Positions 1 to 12,824 of a DNA stretch of 60,000 bases are shown here, one piece after another (position 1 is the first letter of the stretch; each line of letters starts with the position of its first letter). The position numbers and the translations under genes were made by a program. Source of the DNA: Membranipora membranacea (taxonomy: Eukaryota > Bryozoa > Gymnolaemata > Cheilostomatida > Membraniporidae). The notes beneath the pieces are model-generated. The model had not been told where the DNA came from. It saw only the letters and a program-made list of their open reading frames with translations, and ran no database searches. The stretch is from positions 13,146,001-13,206,000 of the forward strand of contig OU612072.1 of the NCBI GenBank assembly GCA_914767715.1, read 5' to 3'.

Positions 1-3000
1 GATTTTTTCTCCTGAAAAAAATAATTGTAGCAGGGTAAAACAAGGGAATTACTTCCAATACTATTGATACTCCAAGGACAAACAAAAGAGTCATAAAGTC
101 GAAAGCGATAGCGCCATCTTACAGTTACCATAATTTTCCTTCATTATTGATGATATGCAATAAAAACAATTTCCCTCTAATCTTGGTCGATATTGTGACC
201 CAATAAGTTAGTTATGATGACTAGCTTAACAAATAAAAAAGGAACCCAGACCTTCATCAATCAAACATGGCCATGATGCATAGAATTTTATCAAAATACC
301 TCCAGTTTTTTTCATGACATGGTGTCATAAACTTACATATTTGCCGGAACACAACAAACACCCAAATAGAAGGAACCTGTGGATGGTACCATGTCCATAA
401 CAAAAACGCTTCACTGTATCAGATTAATAGGTAGGGAATCATGCTAATATTGTTTACATGCGGAAGTGTCTTAACAGGCCATAGAGGAAATAATCCATAG
501 GGGATTGCTGCTGCCAGGGATTCTTTATCATACTGCAAGCATTAGTTGGTTGATGTAATGCACAATCCTAAAACGGATATAAAAAACCTTTACACCTTTG
601 ATGTGTTGAGGAAGCAATTTGTGGTGGATTCCACTTGCTCACCATAGAAACAGTAAAACAACATTTCATGCTACGAAGAAAATAAGCAGACCATGGTTAA
701 TTATGTTTTTGCAATGAGTTGGATTGTACCAAACTTTGACAAAAAAAGAAAATTTCAAAACATTGGGCAGCATCGGATCTTGAAAAATGGGTCAGGTGCT
801 TAGAAAACCATGATGGGAGTAAAATTCTGTACAAAGTCAAAACAGTTCAAGCGAGATGAGCTGAAAAAAAGTCTTCACTGTTAGCGGCTCATACAGAACA
901 AGATGTACATATACTTTCAAACAGATATGAGTTCACTGATTAGTGAAGCAAAGACAGTACAGTTAATTGCAAGAAATCACATCAGTACATAACTTTGTGT
1001 CTGTAATTTGATATTATATCTAAATTTCTGGCAGCTTTAACGTTATTATACATCGATTGACTAGTAACAACATTTGACAACTCAGGCAAGATATTTGACA
1101 AATGTTTTCAAGGAGTCGACAATGGCATTTCTGAACTTTTGGACCAATCAAAGATGGTTCCAGCAATTCAAACAGAAATTTCCATACGCTTGTCCAGAGT
1201 CAGATATATTCCCCTAATCAATGAATATATATCATTACCACATTTTGAATTTGTTCAATAAAAACAATTCTGTTAAGGCTCTCATATATCTATTGATCTT
1301 GTAACTCTAAATTGATGCACCAGATTTCCTATTACGGCGTTGCTCATAATGGTTATGGGTTTAGCTGGTTTGTTTCAAACATATTTTCAACAGCATTACT
1401 TTCTACTCTCCACAACACTGTACTGGGCTCATGGCACATCTGAATGTTCCATCGCATTATGTCTAAACCATGGATTAAGATTTCTGATCATGCTAGCATG
1501 ATTGAAATAGAATAATGGCAAGCTCCCTATAGAGATGCAATGTGGCCATTGAGAACTGTGGTAAATAAATCAGCTTGAAAGATAAAGCCGACTAGGCAGA
1601 CAGGCTTCGGTGAAATTGTTGAAGGGTATAAACATGCAGAATTCGCATGCAGCCTCTTGTGTATTGTTGTAATTAGTTTAAATTCAAACAAGGAAGCAGT
1701 CATGAAATATACCTCAGGTTTCGAGTTGCTCGGATTAACTCATCAGAGACTTCCCTATCATTCCGTGGGCGGGAATGATAACCTGAGAGAGCGGTACAGT
1801 TATAGGAGGGATTTCCAAATGCCAATGTGTGGATATTTATAGTTATCAAATCCATTACTCATAAATGAGACTTCAATACATTTTACCTGCCAGGATTGTG
1901 CATATCTGCCATGCTTGCCATGGGGTAAGTGCTATCAATAGGTATATTAAAATAATCTGCATGCTTCTTATGAGAAACGTTTGATGCTTACGCTTTAGCT
2001 GGTTTAGTGCAAGGAAACCACTGTTTTCCCATCGCAGAACGCAAAGGCCTTGAATATTTGACTTGGCAGCAGGAAGAAAGTAGCAGCTGCTCTGCAAAGG
2101 GCACAACCTCTTACATTCTCAAAGTGTGCAGCTCAGGGCACAATGGGAGTAGTCAAGACCTGAACTTCCCTACTGTCCAAAGAAAATTTGAGTTGTCAAC
2201 TCAATTCATTTCAAAGCCTATGCGTTGAAAGGTGTAACAGCCCAAAATAAATAATTCATTTAATTAATTCATTTCAATAATCTGATCTATCTTAAACCTT
2301 CTGTGATTAATTGTTCTTTTGCATACTTTTTGAGGAACTGGCTTGTCAACCAGGCTTGAATGATGATATATCACTTCTAGGAAATCCTCTTTAGGATTCA
2401 CATTCTATTTTAAGGTTGAGCTTTTTTTCTGTCTTAAGCCGGCTTTTCCTGTCACTGTATTAATAAAGGGGTATCCCTTTTTCCACGGAGCATGTATTTA
2501 TTCAAACAGACAACTGGATAAATATTTCAGAGAAGGTGAACCATCGTTAGGAAAAAACAGCTAGAGATATTGTCTAAATGATATTTTAAGCAAATCTAGA
2601 ATCAATCTGAAATCAGCCATTCTTTAACTTCATAGAAACCAGATTTATCTGCAATTTTTTTGCACTATTGTGATAGAGATAATTCCTTGCTGGCAAGGAT
2701 CAGCTTGAGACCCATTTGACAGCATCACCTGTGTTCTCAGTGTAATGATCTGTGTTCTCAACTAAAGTCATGCTATTCGATTCATAAATATCAAACCCCA
2801 TTTTTTGTTTCAATATGACCACCTCAACATTTTAATTGAAGCTTTCATCATTGCCTCATTATATAAACCATTTGTTATAGTATGAAAGGAGCTGGCCAGC
2901 TGAGTCTATAAGAAGATTTCTTTTGTCATGTGTGTGTATTTTAAGAGATAAATGAATGAATAAACACAAAGTGAAATTATGTGAGAAAAAGGCAAAAAGG

Positions 3001-4100
3001 TTAAACCAAAATTGCGGAAGTAATATATTAACAGCAAAGGGACAGTCTGATGCCCTGTGGCTAGAGTATAGACAGTCCAACTGTAAAGCTCTAAGGTTGA
3101 ATACAAGACACCTCAGCAACGATGCAAATGATGAGTGTCCCCCTCCAGATGCAGTTATCACTATGCAAACAGACAGGAAGCCAGGCTTGAGAGCAAGCAT
3201 GTCTGAGAGCCCAATTCCACTCCCTGCAGGTACTGGTAGTACCGCGACTGCGCCAAAAGTGAAACGCCACTGCGCAACAAGGACCTCTCTTCACGATCGA
3301 TGTTGGCTTTTTTTAATTTTAGGACGTTATTCCAGGTGTTGGAATAAGTTTTATAAATGTTTTCAAAAGTGGTTTTAATGTAAAAAAATCATGACATGAT
3401 AATGTTGAAGTGTGAAGTAGTTGGGTGAATGTCAATGAGACTGAACGTAACTGACATTTAGTCATCATTGATGTGTTAATCTATGAACCTTTACGGTGAA
3501 GATGCAAGTTGCCTCAACAGGGATACTCAATACACAGAGAGGGTAGTATGTGCCAGCTAAGACACTTTAATGTGATAAGGAAAATGATGATCTAGCAAAA
3601 ACATTGTTCAGACAACTTTCACGGTTTTGGCTGAAGAAGGAACCTGATCCTACTGAGATCAACATTGATGAGGAAATAGTTGTTATGAGTAGAAACGTTC
3701 GCACCAACAATAATGGAAGATATTTTGAGAATGATATATATGAAATAGAACAGGACCATATGTCAATACTAAATATAGACGTGGAAAAGTTCTAGCAGAC
3801 AACTTAGATCTAGGCCTTGAAAAACTTTGCTGTACAATGGAGAGGGGGGGGGGGTCGATGTTTGATTCCTCATTAGCTTATGATGATAAAACAGTGAAAG
3901 ACCAATGACAGTGCACTCTTAAAGCAGAAATGTGCAGGGTCACAATTTAGTATTTTGAAATGCAAAAAAAGTTTTACAAGCTTATAGGATCTCAAGAGGC
4001 TCACAAATTCTCTGAAGCTTTAAGAATACCACAGGTCCAAGTCTGAATCTATCGAGGCAGTATGCTATGAAATGATATCCGATCTGAATTGATCTAGTTA
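1..4100. other. Intergenic, no supported gene
   Basis: AT-rich DNA with only short open frames on both strands (the longest is 140 codons, near 2956-3378 +). None shows a recognisable domain, good start context or convincing splice signals. A run of nine G lies near 3845. I found no satellite array or terminal repeat here. A second small frame at 3604-3795 (+) encodes a charged peptide of unknown nature; I do not annotate it as a gene. Confidence 0.6.
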
Positions 4101-4104
4101 TTAT

Positions 4105-4353
4105 TTGTCATTTATGGATGATAGCTTTATTGTAAACCTCATATCCATCATCTCCTTTGCACTTCTGTTTTGGTTTTCTGCAGGGGAGACAAACCCTGGG
4201 AGGACCCCCAACAGAATCCCTTCAATCTTTAAAGCTCAGAATTACAAGTGTACAAGAGATATTTATATTGCAAGTCCAAATATTATCAGCATTCCGATGG
4301 TAGAAAAAAAGTACATCCATCAATTTTCCTGTGCTGAAAACCCAAGATACTGA
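4105..4353 (+). CDS. Small ORF with degenerate 2A-like motif, possible LINE 5' fragment
   Basis: This 82-codon frame has a hydrophobic stretch at about residues 9-25 followed at once by AGETNPGR, which resembles the 2A ribosome-skipping motif (consensus DxExNPGP). The final Pro is replaced by Arg and the first Asp is absent, so skipping would not be expected. A hydrophobic leader plus a 2A-like motif at the N terminus is known in some non-LTR retrotransposons of marine invertebrates. The reading here could be a truncated 5' end of such an element, but no endonuclease or reverse transcriptase follows directly. The match may be chance; the frame has no other recognisable domain. Confidence 0.25.
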   Translation: MSFMDDSFIVNLISIISFALLFWFSAGETNPGRTPNRIPSIFKAQNYKCTRDIYIASPNIISIPMVEKKYIHQFSCAENPRY

Positions 4354-5360
4354 CCATTGAGTTAAGCTTTGTCCCAGGTATTGTGGCAATGTAGATCAGA
4401 TTAAAAAACATGTTAGTCTCTCTATTCATTCTGTAGTAAATTACTTAGGTAACAAGCAATGAAGCTGTCATATGGACTCGTATTGACTCTCAATAAAAGG
4501 AATGACCGACGCTACTGAATTTTAGGAGATGATTAGACCAACTTAAAAGCAAATTGAAATATGTGTAGTCTCTAAAATTTAGATGATCACATTCCATCTT
4601 AGGCGTGCTTGGGAAAAGCTTGTCGTCTGAGAAGTGAACTTCAAATTACATTTTTGAAATTATTTAATTGTTGTTGTCAGGCTATTTTGTTCTTGGTACT
4701 TGGCCTTGCAACAGTGATGATTTAAACTCATGATGGATGGAGTTTATTGGTGCAATATATGTTGATGAATCATATCACTTGATAAGAATGGTAAGATGTT
4801 TATATTAGAGAATAAGTTTAACTCTTAAAGGTTAGAGTCAGGTTTTGCTGTGTTTATGTTGTTAAATCTGTGTAAAATTTGTCTATTTATTTGGCACCTT
4901 GTAAGGTATGAAGAAGTTGACTGAAGGGAAGTTTTCAAATTGTTAATGAGTCAATAGGGGAGATAACTCATGTTAAAAAAAACTGGTGGTTCACAAACTT
5001 TCGTGACCATCTACATGCCCATGCAGGCTAGCAAGTGACCCAGGTATTACAAATATGATACAACATTGTCTGGCTAAAGCACACTGAATCTGACTCAGAG
5101 AACTACATGACTACTGGTATCAAAGCTGAAGTTGTTTATATATGTTGTAACTAGTGGATTTTTTCATTGTATCTGTTTATTGGATTGTTTGAATTATTTA
5201 TTTTATTGTTTGAATTGAATTTGAATTTGAATTGTTTGAATTATTGTTTGAATTATTATTGGATCTGTTTGAATTGGATTGTTGAATTCTTGAAGCGCAA
5301 GGCTGACAAAATCTGAGCTCCAGAAAAATTGACAATAAATCTGGGTAATTTTCACCCAAA
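4354..5360. other. Intergenic, leading into the LINE
   Basis: No gene seen. From about 5185 to 5290 the sequence is a low-complexity run built from repeats of TTGAAT/TTTGAA with interruptions. It lies just before the first LINE open frame and may be part of that element's 5' untranslated region or the target at which it inserted. Confidence 0.5.
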
Positions 5361-6282
5361 ATGAACAAAGGCAAGAAGAGAAAACTCATTTCCAGTAATG
5401 ATCCTGATGAGGATGATGCTGAGGATAATATCTTCATCTATTCGCTCAACAAGTTGAAGGCATTACAAAAGAAAATCGGCTCTACTACCACTGATGAGTC
5501 TATCACCATAAAAGGTAATCCGGGAAACATCCAAATTGTCGTTGACTGCAGCGCAGCTGTTTTTGAGCTTGTCAGATCTATATTTCAAACATCAATTCTG
5601 GAGCAATATCTTTATGTAACTAGGAAAATGAATAAAGATAAGGACAAAAACACAACAGCCACCATATTCACCGTTTAAAACAAGAAGAAATCGGATAGAC
5701 GCCTTTATACTGCAAACTTTTACCATACCACCTCTAGAATACTGGTGAATGCTATCAAAGATGTGGATGTGTTTATAAGTCACTACTCTAAGCTGGTAGG
5801 TGAATTACAGCCAGAAACAATTGCCAATTTGAACGAGAAAGTCCATTCCTCATGCTCAAATGCAATGGAATCGCTAAAAAATAAACAAACCAATGCCAAC
5901 AGCAGCACAACTCAACAAAAAAGCACACAAGGTGCTCTAGGGGGATCTACAGTTTCACTGCCAGAGTCTTCTCAGTGTTCCCTGTCTGAGACAATGGAGA
6001 CTTCTGCTCCATTCGTCGACAGCGCTCCCAGTCATTCCAGGGACAGAGATTGTGGGGAGAGTCCCGGATGTATGCAACAGACAATGAGCCAATCTTAGCC
6101 CTAGCTACACTTCCATCAGGGCGCTACTGTAATATCAAATGTAGGATAGAGCTACGGAGACAATGCTTTAGAGCACAATGTGTGAAATTTTTAAACTCCG
6201 TTTTCTTCAAAAGATAATATTTTATAATGTGCAGACTTTTATATCACTAGTAACTTTTTAGCTCTACAAAACCAGAATAAAG

Positions 6283-6314
<32 letters not shown>

Positions 6315-7018
6315 CGTCATGCAGAACTCTACATGGCGTGCTTTCTATTATGATGGAGAAGATGGACAGCATGCAGGAGAAGATGGACAGCATGCAGGTT
6401 GAATTGGATAAACTTACTAGTGCTTTTTCTGAGAGCCCTAGTACAAAAGAATGTCCATCAAATTCCAAAAATACCGTACAACAAACATACCTTCCAACTC
6501 AAACTCTTAACACCACACAACAATGGTCATCAGTTGCAAGCAGCAGTAGACAACTCCACAGAAATATTCCTTCCTCAACAACACATCAAAACACACCAAC
6601 ACCAAGTTCACCGGCAACTACATCCAACACACCAGATCACATGCCAACTATAAGAAAAACAGCTCGTCCAAACAACTTCAACCCCAAGCACTGCATCGTA
6701 ATAAGTATCAACAAGTCATCAAAAACCTACCAAAACTATAATCAAGACAACATCAGACGTGAGATTAACCGTGAATTCGGCCCAACCATCATAGAAAACA
6801 TAACGACCTACAATTTCAAGACAGAATCTCCAAAAATTATGCTGCACCTTCGCGATGAAAAGACAGTGACCAAGTTGATAAACACTTGGAAAACATTACT
6901 ATTTGAAAATTCGCAAGTAAGAAAGACAATCAATCCAGAATCAGCAAAAGTCAACACTGGTATGCTGAGAGGCATTCCTATCGATGGGGAAAGAGGAAAA
7001 GAAAATGCGCATCTTTAA
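5361..7018 (+). pseudogene. LINE ORF1 protein, broken
   Basis: Three plus-strand frames (5361-5678, 5745-6098 and about 6350-7018) together look like one ORF1 protein interrupted by frameshifts and by an (AT)n insertion. The first part is Lys-rich with an acidic patch (DPDEDDAED). The third starts with a short heptad-like repeat (MEKMDSMQEKMDSMQ) typical of an ORF1 coiled coil. It continues through a Ser/Thr/Pro/Gln-rich linker and ends in a basic region whose pattern resembles the RNA-binding part of LINE ORF1 proteins. The product would be an RNA chaperone that packages the LINE RNA. The link between the three frames is inferred from order and strand. Confidence 0.55.
6280..6312. repeat. 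(AT)n microsatellite
   Basis: About 15 TA units in a row. It interrupts the ORF1 region of the LINE and is not expected in a functional element, so it probably expanded after insertion. Confidence 0.95.
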
Positions 7019-7116
7019 AGTAAAGTTTGACACTCAGGACCAATACAACAAGGTCCTCAGTCAAGGTATGATTTTAGACTCACTTAAACTTAAATGCCAT
7101 TTTGAAAAACTTCTAT

Positions 7117-7770
7117 GATGGCAATGAATTTTCATAGCGCATATCTTGATATCCGTGGATTGGCAAGCAAACTGGAAGAGGTTCGTTTAATTCTTAGTGA
7201 TCACAAATTTAGTATACTGTGTTTGGCTGAAACATTTTTAATGAAAATGATGACAGCTGCCTATATGAGGTACCAGGATATACGATGATAAGAAGGGATA
7301 GGCTCTGTAACAATGGTGGGGGATTACTCTGCTATGTCCGTGATTTACTGGTCATTGAACATCTGGAAAATTTAGATCTTTACATGGATGAGAGTATAAC
7401 AGTCAAGGTCAGACCCAGAAGCCAAAAGAGTTTTTTGGTCACATACTTATATAGACCTCCCCAATCAAAAGCATCATGGAACACAGACTTTTCAGAGTTT
7501 GTCGAGCATTGTTATGTTTTGTACGATGAAATTATAATATTTGGTAATTTCAATAATGATTTGCTGAATCGTCCTTCGAATAACAGGTGGTTAGATAATG
7601 TTACCTCTCCACTACTGTTGAATCAACTTATATCTGTACCCACTCGCCAACTAATTCATCAAGGACACCAATTGACCACATCTATTCAAGTAAAAGTGAC
7701 AATATTGCTAAATCTGGTGTCATCAAATATCCACTGAGTGATCATTTCATGATAGTAGCTTCAAGAGAGA
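7117..7770 (+). pseudogene. LINE endonuclease domain (APE-like), broken and catalytically altered
   Basis: The first part (about 7117-7265) has the N-terminal pattern LDIRGLASKLEEV followed by ILCLAET, which carries the metal-binding Glu. The next frame (7285-7737) has GGGLLCYVRD, then YRPP, then GNFNNDLL in the place of the canonical GDFN box. The SDHF box that ends the domain lies in another frame at about 7735-7745. There are at least two frameshifts (around 7265 and 7680), and the catalytic Asp of GDFN has become Asn. The domain would nick target DNA to prime reverse transcription; this copy should not. Confidence 0.75.
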
Positions 7771-9782
7771 TTGATAGAAATGTCAAAATATCTAAACAAA
7801 GATGTAAGGTAACATTTTTGGATTATTCATTTGCAACACCTGAAAACATTTTTAACACATTCTTAAGGGAAAATTTTGGTTACGTACTGGATGAAAGATC
7901 AATAGACTTAATGTTTGAGAAGTTCTATAGCCATTTGAATCATCTTATATCAAAACTCGTGTTTGAGAAGACTCGTTTTGTAAGAACGCATAATCTTCCA
8001 AAATGGTTGGATGATGAGGTAAAACAAACATCAAAATCAGATATCAACTCAAACAAAACGGTGATTGGGAAGGATATAAAACACAGCGAAATTATGTCAC
8101 TAATATGATCAGACAAAAGAAGAAGAGAGCTATTTCTAATACTATTAAAGAGTCTAAAGGTAATACAAAACCTGTTTGGGATGTATTAAAGAATAAAAAG
8201 AAGGAGACTTTCCCTGTGACAAATTTGAGTGCAGATCAATTTAACAGCCATTTCACATCCATTGCAAAATCAATCGCAAAGAACCTTGTTGTAACAGATG
8301 AGATGACATTTCCCATATCCAAACATAATTTGACAGACATACTACACTTCACCCCATTCACATGTACAAGAATATTGTTCCACATTCCTGATAGTAAAAG
8401 TACAGGACCTGACAGAATTACAGTGAAGATGTTGAAGCTTGTTTGGCCTTATATTGTCGATATTGTCACCGATATGTTTAACAGGGTTTTAAGCAAAGGG
8501 CAGTTCCCTTCAACATGGAAACTAGCTCGAGTTTCACCAATACATAAATCTGGGGATGTAAATAACCCATCAAATTATAGGCCAATTTCAGTCTTGCCTG
8601 TTCTTTCAAAAATATTTGAGAAAAATATAAATCACCATCTGCAAGAATATCTCACTAAGAACAAAATAATCATATGAGCTTCAATGTGGATTTAGAAAAG
8701 GCCATTCTTGTTCAGACAGTTTATTTAAAATTATTTCAGACTCTTTGGTGGAGAAAATTATTGGAAATGTTATGACATTGCTTTTTCCGGATTTTAAAAA
8801 GGCATTTGACTGTGTATCCCATGTTTTACTACACAATAAGTTGAAGGCTTGCGGCATCGGAGGAAATATGTTAAAACTTCTTGACACCTTTCTGACAGAC
8901 AGAAAGCAGTTTGCTAAACTCAATAATATTGAATCTTGTGGATTGCCTATCACAATAGGGGTCCCTCAAGGTTCAATCCTAGCACCATCTTTGTTTCTCA
9001 TCTTCATAAATGATTTATTAACTTCATCAAAATCAGACTCATCATCATATGCATATGCTGATGATACAGTGTTCATGTCATCTAATAAAAACCTTCAGCA
9101 ACTAAAGGCAAAGGCATCTGAAGATTTAAGTGGCATTTTGGATTGGTGCAATCGTAACCGGATGGTTATAAATGTTCAGAAATCTCATTACATGCTACTT
9201 AATATCTCAGATCCGCTTTATGACCTGGAACTGTACATAGGGCATGAAAAACTAAACAGACAGAGAACTACAAGGCTTCTGGGTTTTGTGTTGAATGACT
9301 CGCTTTCATGGCAGGATCATCTAGAGTATGTATATAAAAAGGTACAACGGAATGTTTACCTACTTCAAAATTTGAGATACTTCTTGGATATAGCAAGTGC
9401 CCGCACATTTTATTTCCAGTTTATCTATTGTCACCTTATATATGGTATCCATATCATTGGCAACTTGTCCTGCAATAATGCCCTCAATAGATTATTTTTG
9501 TTGCAAAAACGGGCTTTACGCATTATCGCCAATGTGCATTACATCCCGTATTATCTCATTTCAACCGGATCCATTACACAATCATTACAACTCCTACCTC
9601 TTCCTAAGCTTGTTTGTTATTTCACTTCACGTTTTGCGCATAAGATAAACAATTTTTTAACACCTTCATTTATATATAGAGGATTTAAAAACACTACCAA
9701 GTTCAATTTTCGTGATAAACATTTACTTTTATATCATACAGACAATCTAAGATACAAAGTTTCTGCTACATACAATTCTTAA
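7749..9782 (+). pseudogene. LINE reverse transcriptase, two frames
   Basis: Frames 7749-8108, 8105-8677 and 8745-9782 cover the linker and reverse transcriptase. Visible motifs in order: TGPDRI, then WKLARVSPIHKSGD and NYRPISVLPVLSKIFE (RT 1-2), a short frame-changed stretch near 8670-8745 carrying a CGFRKGHSC box, PDFKKAFD (motif A Asp), GVPQGSILAPSLF (motif B) and YAYADDT (motif C, both Asp present). The three catalytic Asp residues are therefore retained. The break at about 8670 is a frameshift plus TGA. After the RT fingers/palm the thumb and C-terminal region run to 9782 without a recognisable RNase H. Target-primed reverse transcription is the family role. Confidence 0.9.
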
Positions 9783-12380
9783 CCGTTACATTTGAGATCT
9801 AAAGAGATGTTCAATTCATTCAAAACTTTACTTTTCAACCATATATTATCGACTTGACCAACATCATTGATGATATTATTTCCCTTCTGTTTCTCTTTAT
9901 TTGTTTTAAAAAAACATGTTTTCTGGCACTGAGTGCAAAACATTTCGAATGAGATGATTTTGGATGCCAATAAAAAAGTATGTATATTATAATTCAACCA
10001 TGTGGTGGGTAAACAAAGCAAAATCACAGATTTTTTGTTAAATACTATTACCTATAACATTGCCCCTTCCAGCAGCGTGAAGGCAGCTATGTGAGATGAC
10101 AAGCAAATCATTCCTTCACTTCTAGCCCTCACCTCATTTTGTCGTCTTTGGTTCTTTGAATTCATGAAATCAGTAAATGCATAAATGTGCATCAATTAGG
10201 ATAAAGGGTAAAGGAATTGCACTAAAAGGGGGAAAACTCTTAAAATTATCAATACATTATCCCTGGGAATGATTTGTAGTTTTTTCCTACTTGAAATTCA
10301 CCTAATTAATTGCCTGATCTGTCTGAAACCTATAAGACAGTACAAGGTAAAATGCTAGGTGTGCAGCTGAAGATTCAAGAAGTGGTTGACTAAAAAATAG
10401 TTGATCGACATGAAGTTGTCTTAACCACGCCGCATTCCAAAGCATGGGCTTCCTGTGCGCAGGCAGGTTCGAGCACACCTTGGGGCCAACCAAACGTCAG
10501 TAGTCAATGAATTGCAGTGGAGTTCAATATTTGTGTGGCACTCTAACCACCTGTGCTACCCCTGACTCCTGTATTGATTATTTGATCTTCCCACTTGAGA
10601 ATTGCTCCATCACATCCATATTATGGCTACCCTTATTCACCTTGATTAGATTTTGTTAGACTTGTACACATTAACCTAGTTTAGGATTTAGGGTAGACAT
10701 TGATCGCCGTTCATTATACTCTGGTATCAGTTTGTATAATTATGTTGTTCCTCTATGTATAACCTGGATGTGAACGACATCTGTGGTCTTATTGCAATTA
10801 CGGCTCTGGCTGAATAAATGAGGTTACCTTGCTTTATCCTTCAGTGTTCCACAAACAATTTCATCATATGCGAAGTGTGCAAGCTGCGAACATCCTACAC
10901 CATTACCAGCTAATTTCTGGCTGGCGTTTTTGAATTTCAATTAGACGTTTGATGTGCATGATGTTCAGCTTTGGTCAAGTAAACAACAATTAAATAGAAT
11001 TCAACCTAACCTGATGTTATGGGGATGTAACATAAATGAAGGTTGTTCTGTCGAGCAGGGCGCTCCGTCTTAGGCAGGGAGGTTCATGGTGAAAGCTTTA
11101 ACATGTTTTTATATTTTTGCTGTCTACATATTCACAGTGATAGTTATAAGGTTAAAAGTTCTCTTTATTAACCTGGTACAGGTCCACTCTCCTACAAGTC
11201 GAACACTGTTCTGCTCATGAATCACAAAACAAGGCAGACTAAGGGCCTGCACAATCTAGGTTAATTCAAAATCATTCCATAATAATGTCTGCTACATGTT
11301 AATCCACACAATTATCAATCACGCAAAATCAACATTATTGACTAATAAGCTCAGGTGACTCAAACAATCTGCAATCAATATACAGGGCATTAAGTGAGGT
11401 GTTTGATTCAATTACTGGCTGGCAACAAAAATTGTTATTAAACTACATCATCACAGATGTAAGATTATGAGCTGAATTGAGTCATCATAGGCCACATCAA
11501 ATAACTAGATCGGTAGTGAACCTTGTAATTGCCTTCTCCCGATACATTTACTTGTGGTCACCTTTGAGGTTGTAACACTGTTGACCTTCACATGTCCCGA
11601 GTATCAGTCACAACATGAAGGAAATAAAAGACAATCTCTCATAATAACAAGTTATGTACCCAGACACCTTTATGCTGTGACACCATATTTATGTGGAGCG
11701 ACGTGGTTTCCCCGGAAAGAAAAGTTTATGTATCATATATCATGTCACGTTTCCAGAGATATAACGCAAACTCTCTGTCAAAGAGTGATCTGAACTTCAG
11801 ACAAGCTGTGTTGATTATAAGCTATCCAGTGTTGATGAAATTAGGCTGATTATACATCATACCATACAGACATTCAATGATGGCGGCATGCAGCAAGCAG
11901 CATTGTCTGCTGATACAGAGAAGTCATTTATATGAATTTATACTGTCTACTGACTCTCGAATTGTCCAGATCAGTTTTGTCGTCATTCCTTATTCTGCCC
12001 TACTTCGCAAAAACCCACCAAACTTTAATACAGCACATGCGAATCCAACTTATATTGTTGCGTTGTGTTATGTCACGCAGTCCATATGATGTATCTGCTC
12101 TAGCGAATGCAATAAAGTAATTGATCGCATGAGACCTCAGTCATTTTAAATTTAATATTTGGCTAGGGAGTTAGTTCATACACCCGTGTCCAAGATATGG
12201 ATTGCCTATGACGACACAAATCACATTAAAATCACAGAATCTGATCCTCACAACACACACCAGCAGTGGTAATCTGGTTATGACAGTTCAGACTTCAATC
12301 AACACATAGACAAAGCAAAGCTTTAACGAGTGGTTGTCGCCGTCATTCATATGAATGGTGTGAAGTCTCTCACATCTCAA
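9783..12380. other. Intergenic, no supported gene
   Basis: Only short frames of 60-82 codons occur and none shows a domain. A GGTTCGAGC string near 10465 resembles a tRNA B box, but no matching A box is present on that strand, so no SINE is called. Confidence 0.55.
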
Positions 12381-12383
12381 TTG

Positions 12384-12803
12384 TTAATCTCTATCTGACT
12401 CAGCAGATACTTGACGATAGGCCACAAATTCGTCTACTTTGACGTATTCAGATTCGTCACGCTCATAGTGGTCTTTTAATTTAGCCCACACATCTTCATA
12501 CGTCAATTCGTCACTACTAAGATCAAGACCTAGAGTGGACACTGCTTCCCTACTCTCTTGACCTATACATCTTAACGACGTCCAGAGCCTAGATTGCGCA
12601 CAGAATCTACCCTCTTTCCTAGTTGTAACTACATGGGGATCCTCATCATAATTAGTGATAGTGATTGTATCAAGCCCCATCTCAAGCTTCTTGAGACCCA
12701 GCGCGAGCTTAAACTCGGCACTCCACTTCTTCCAAGACCCGTAAATGTCATTTTCCTCAATGTCTAACATGGGAAAGCCAGTAAAAATACTACCAGCCGC
12801 CAT
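12384..12803 (-). pseudogene. Retrotransposon Gag-like fragment
   Basis: The minus-strand frame begins at an internal Met (about 12803) followed by AAGSIFTGFPMLD and a Trp/Lys motif (GSWKKWSAEF). It continues with a helical region ending in VWAKLKDHYERDESEYVKVDEF and FVAYRQ, a layout like the capsid-type Gag of Ty3/gypsy-like elements of invertebrates. It stops just after this point, so no nucleocapsid knuckle, protease or polymerase follows: only the N-terminal third is left. If it belongs with the 2-kb repeat that starts 1.1 kb upstream on the same strand, that repeat could be its long terminal repeat; this is a conjecture. The assignment to Gag rests on pattern only. Confidence 0.55.
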
Positions 12804-12824
12804 GCTATGATGCTTGACTATCAA

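Larger units (their letters stand above)
5361..9782 (+). mobile_element. Degraded non-LTR retrotransposon (LINE), CR1/jockey-like
   Basis: The stretch contains, in order and on one strand, an ORF1-like coiled-coil protein, an apurinic-type endonuclease and a reverse transcriptase, which is the layout of ORF1/ORF2 LINEs of the CR1/jockey/I group. All three are cut by frameshifts or stops. The end of the RT frame at 9782 is followed by AT-rich sequence without a clear poly-A or microsatellite tail, so the 3' boundary is not fixed. The clade call rests on overall motif pattern only; no alignment was made. Confidence 0.85.

Noticed and set aside
2956-3378. 140-codon plus-strand frame
   Set aside because: No domain, no splice or promoter support; an overlapping minus-strand frame is equally long.
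10440-10560. tRNA-derived SINE
   Set aside because: A B-box-like GGTTCGAGC is present, but the only A-box-like string is on the other strand.
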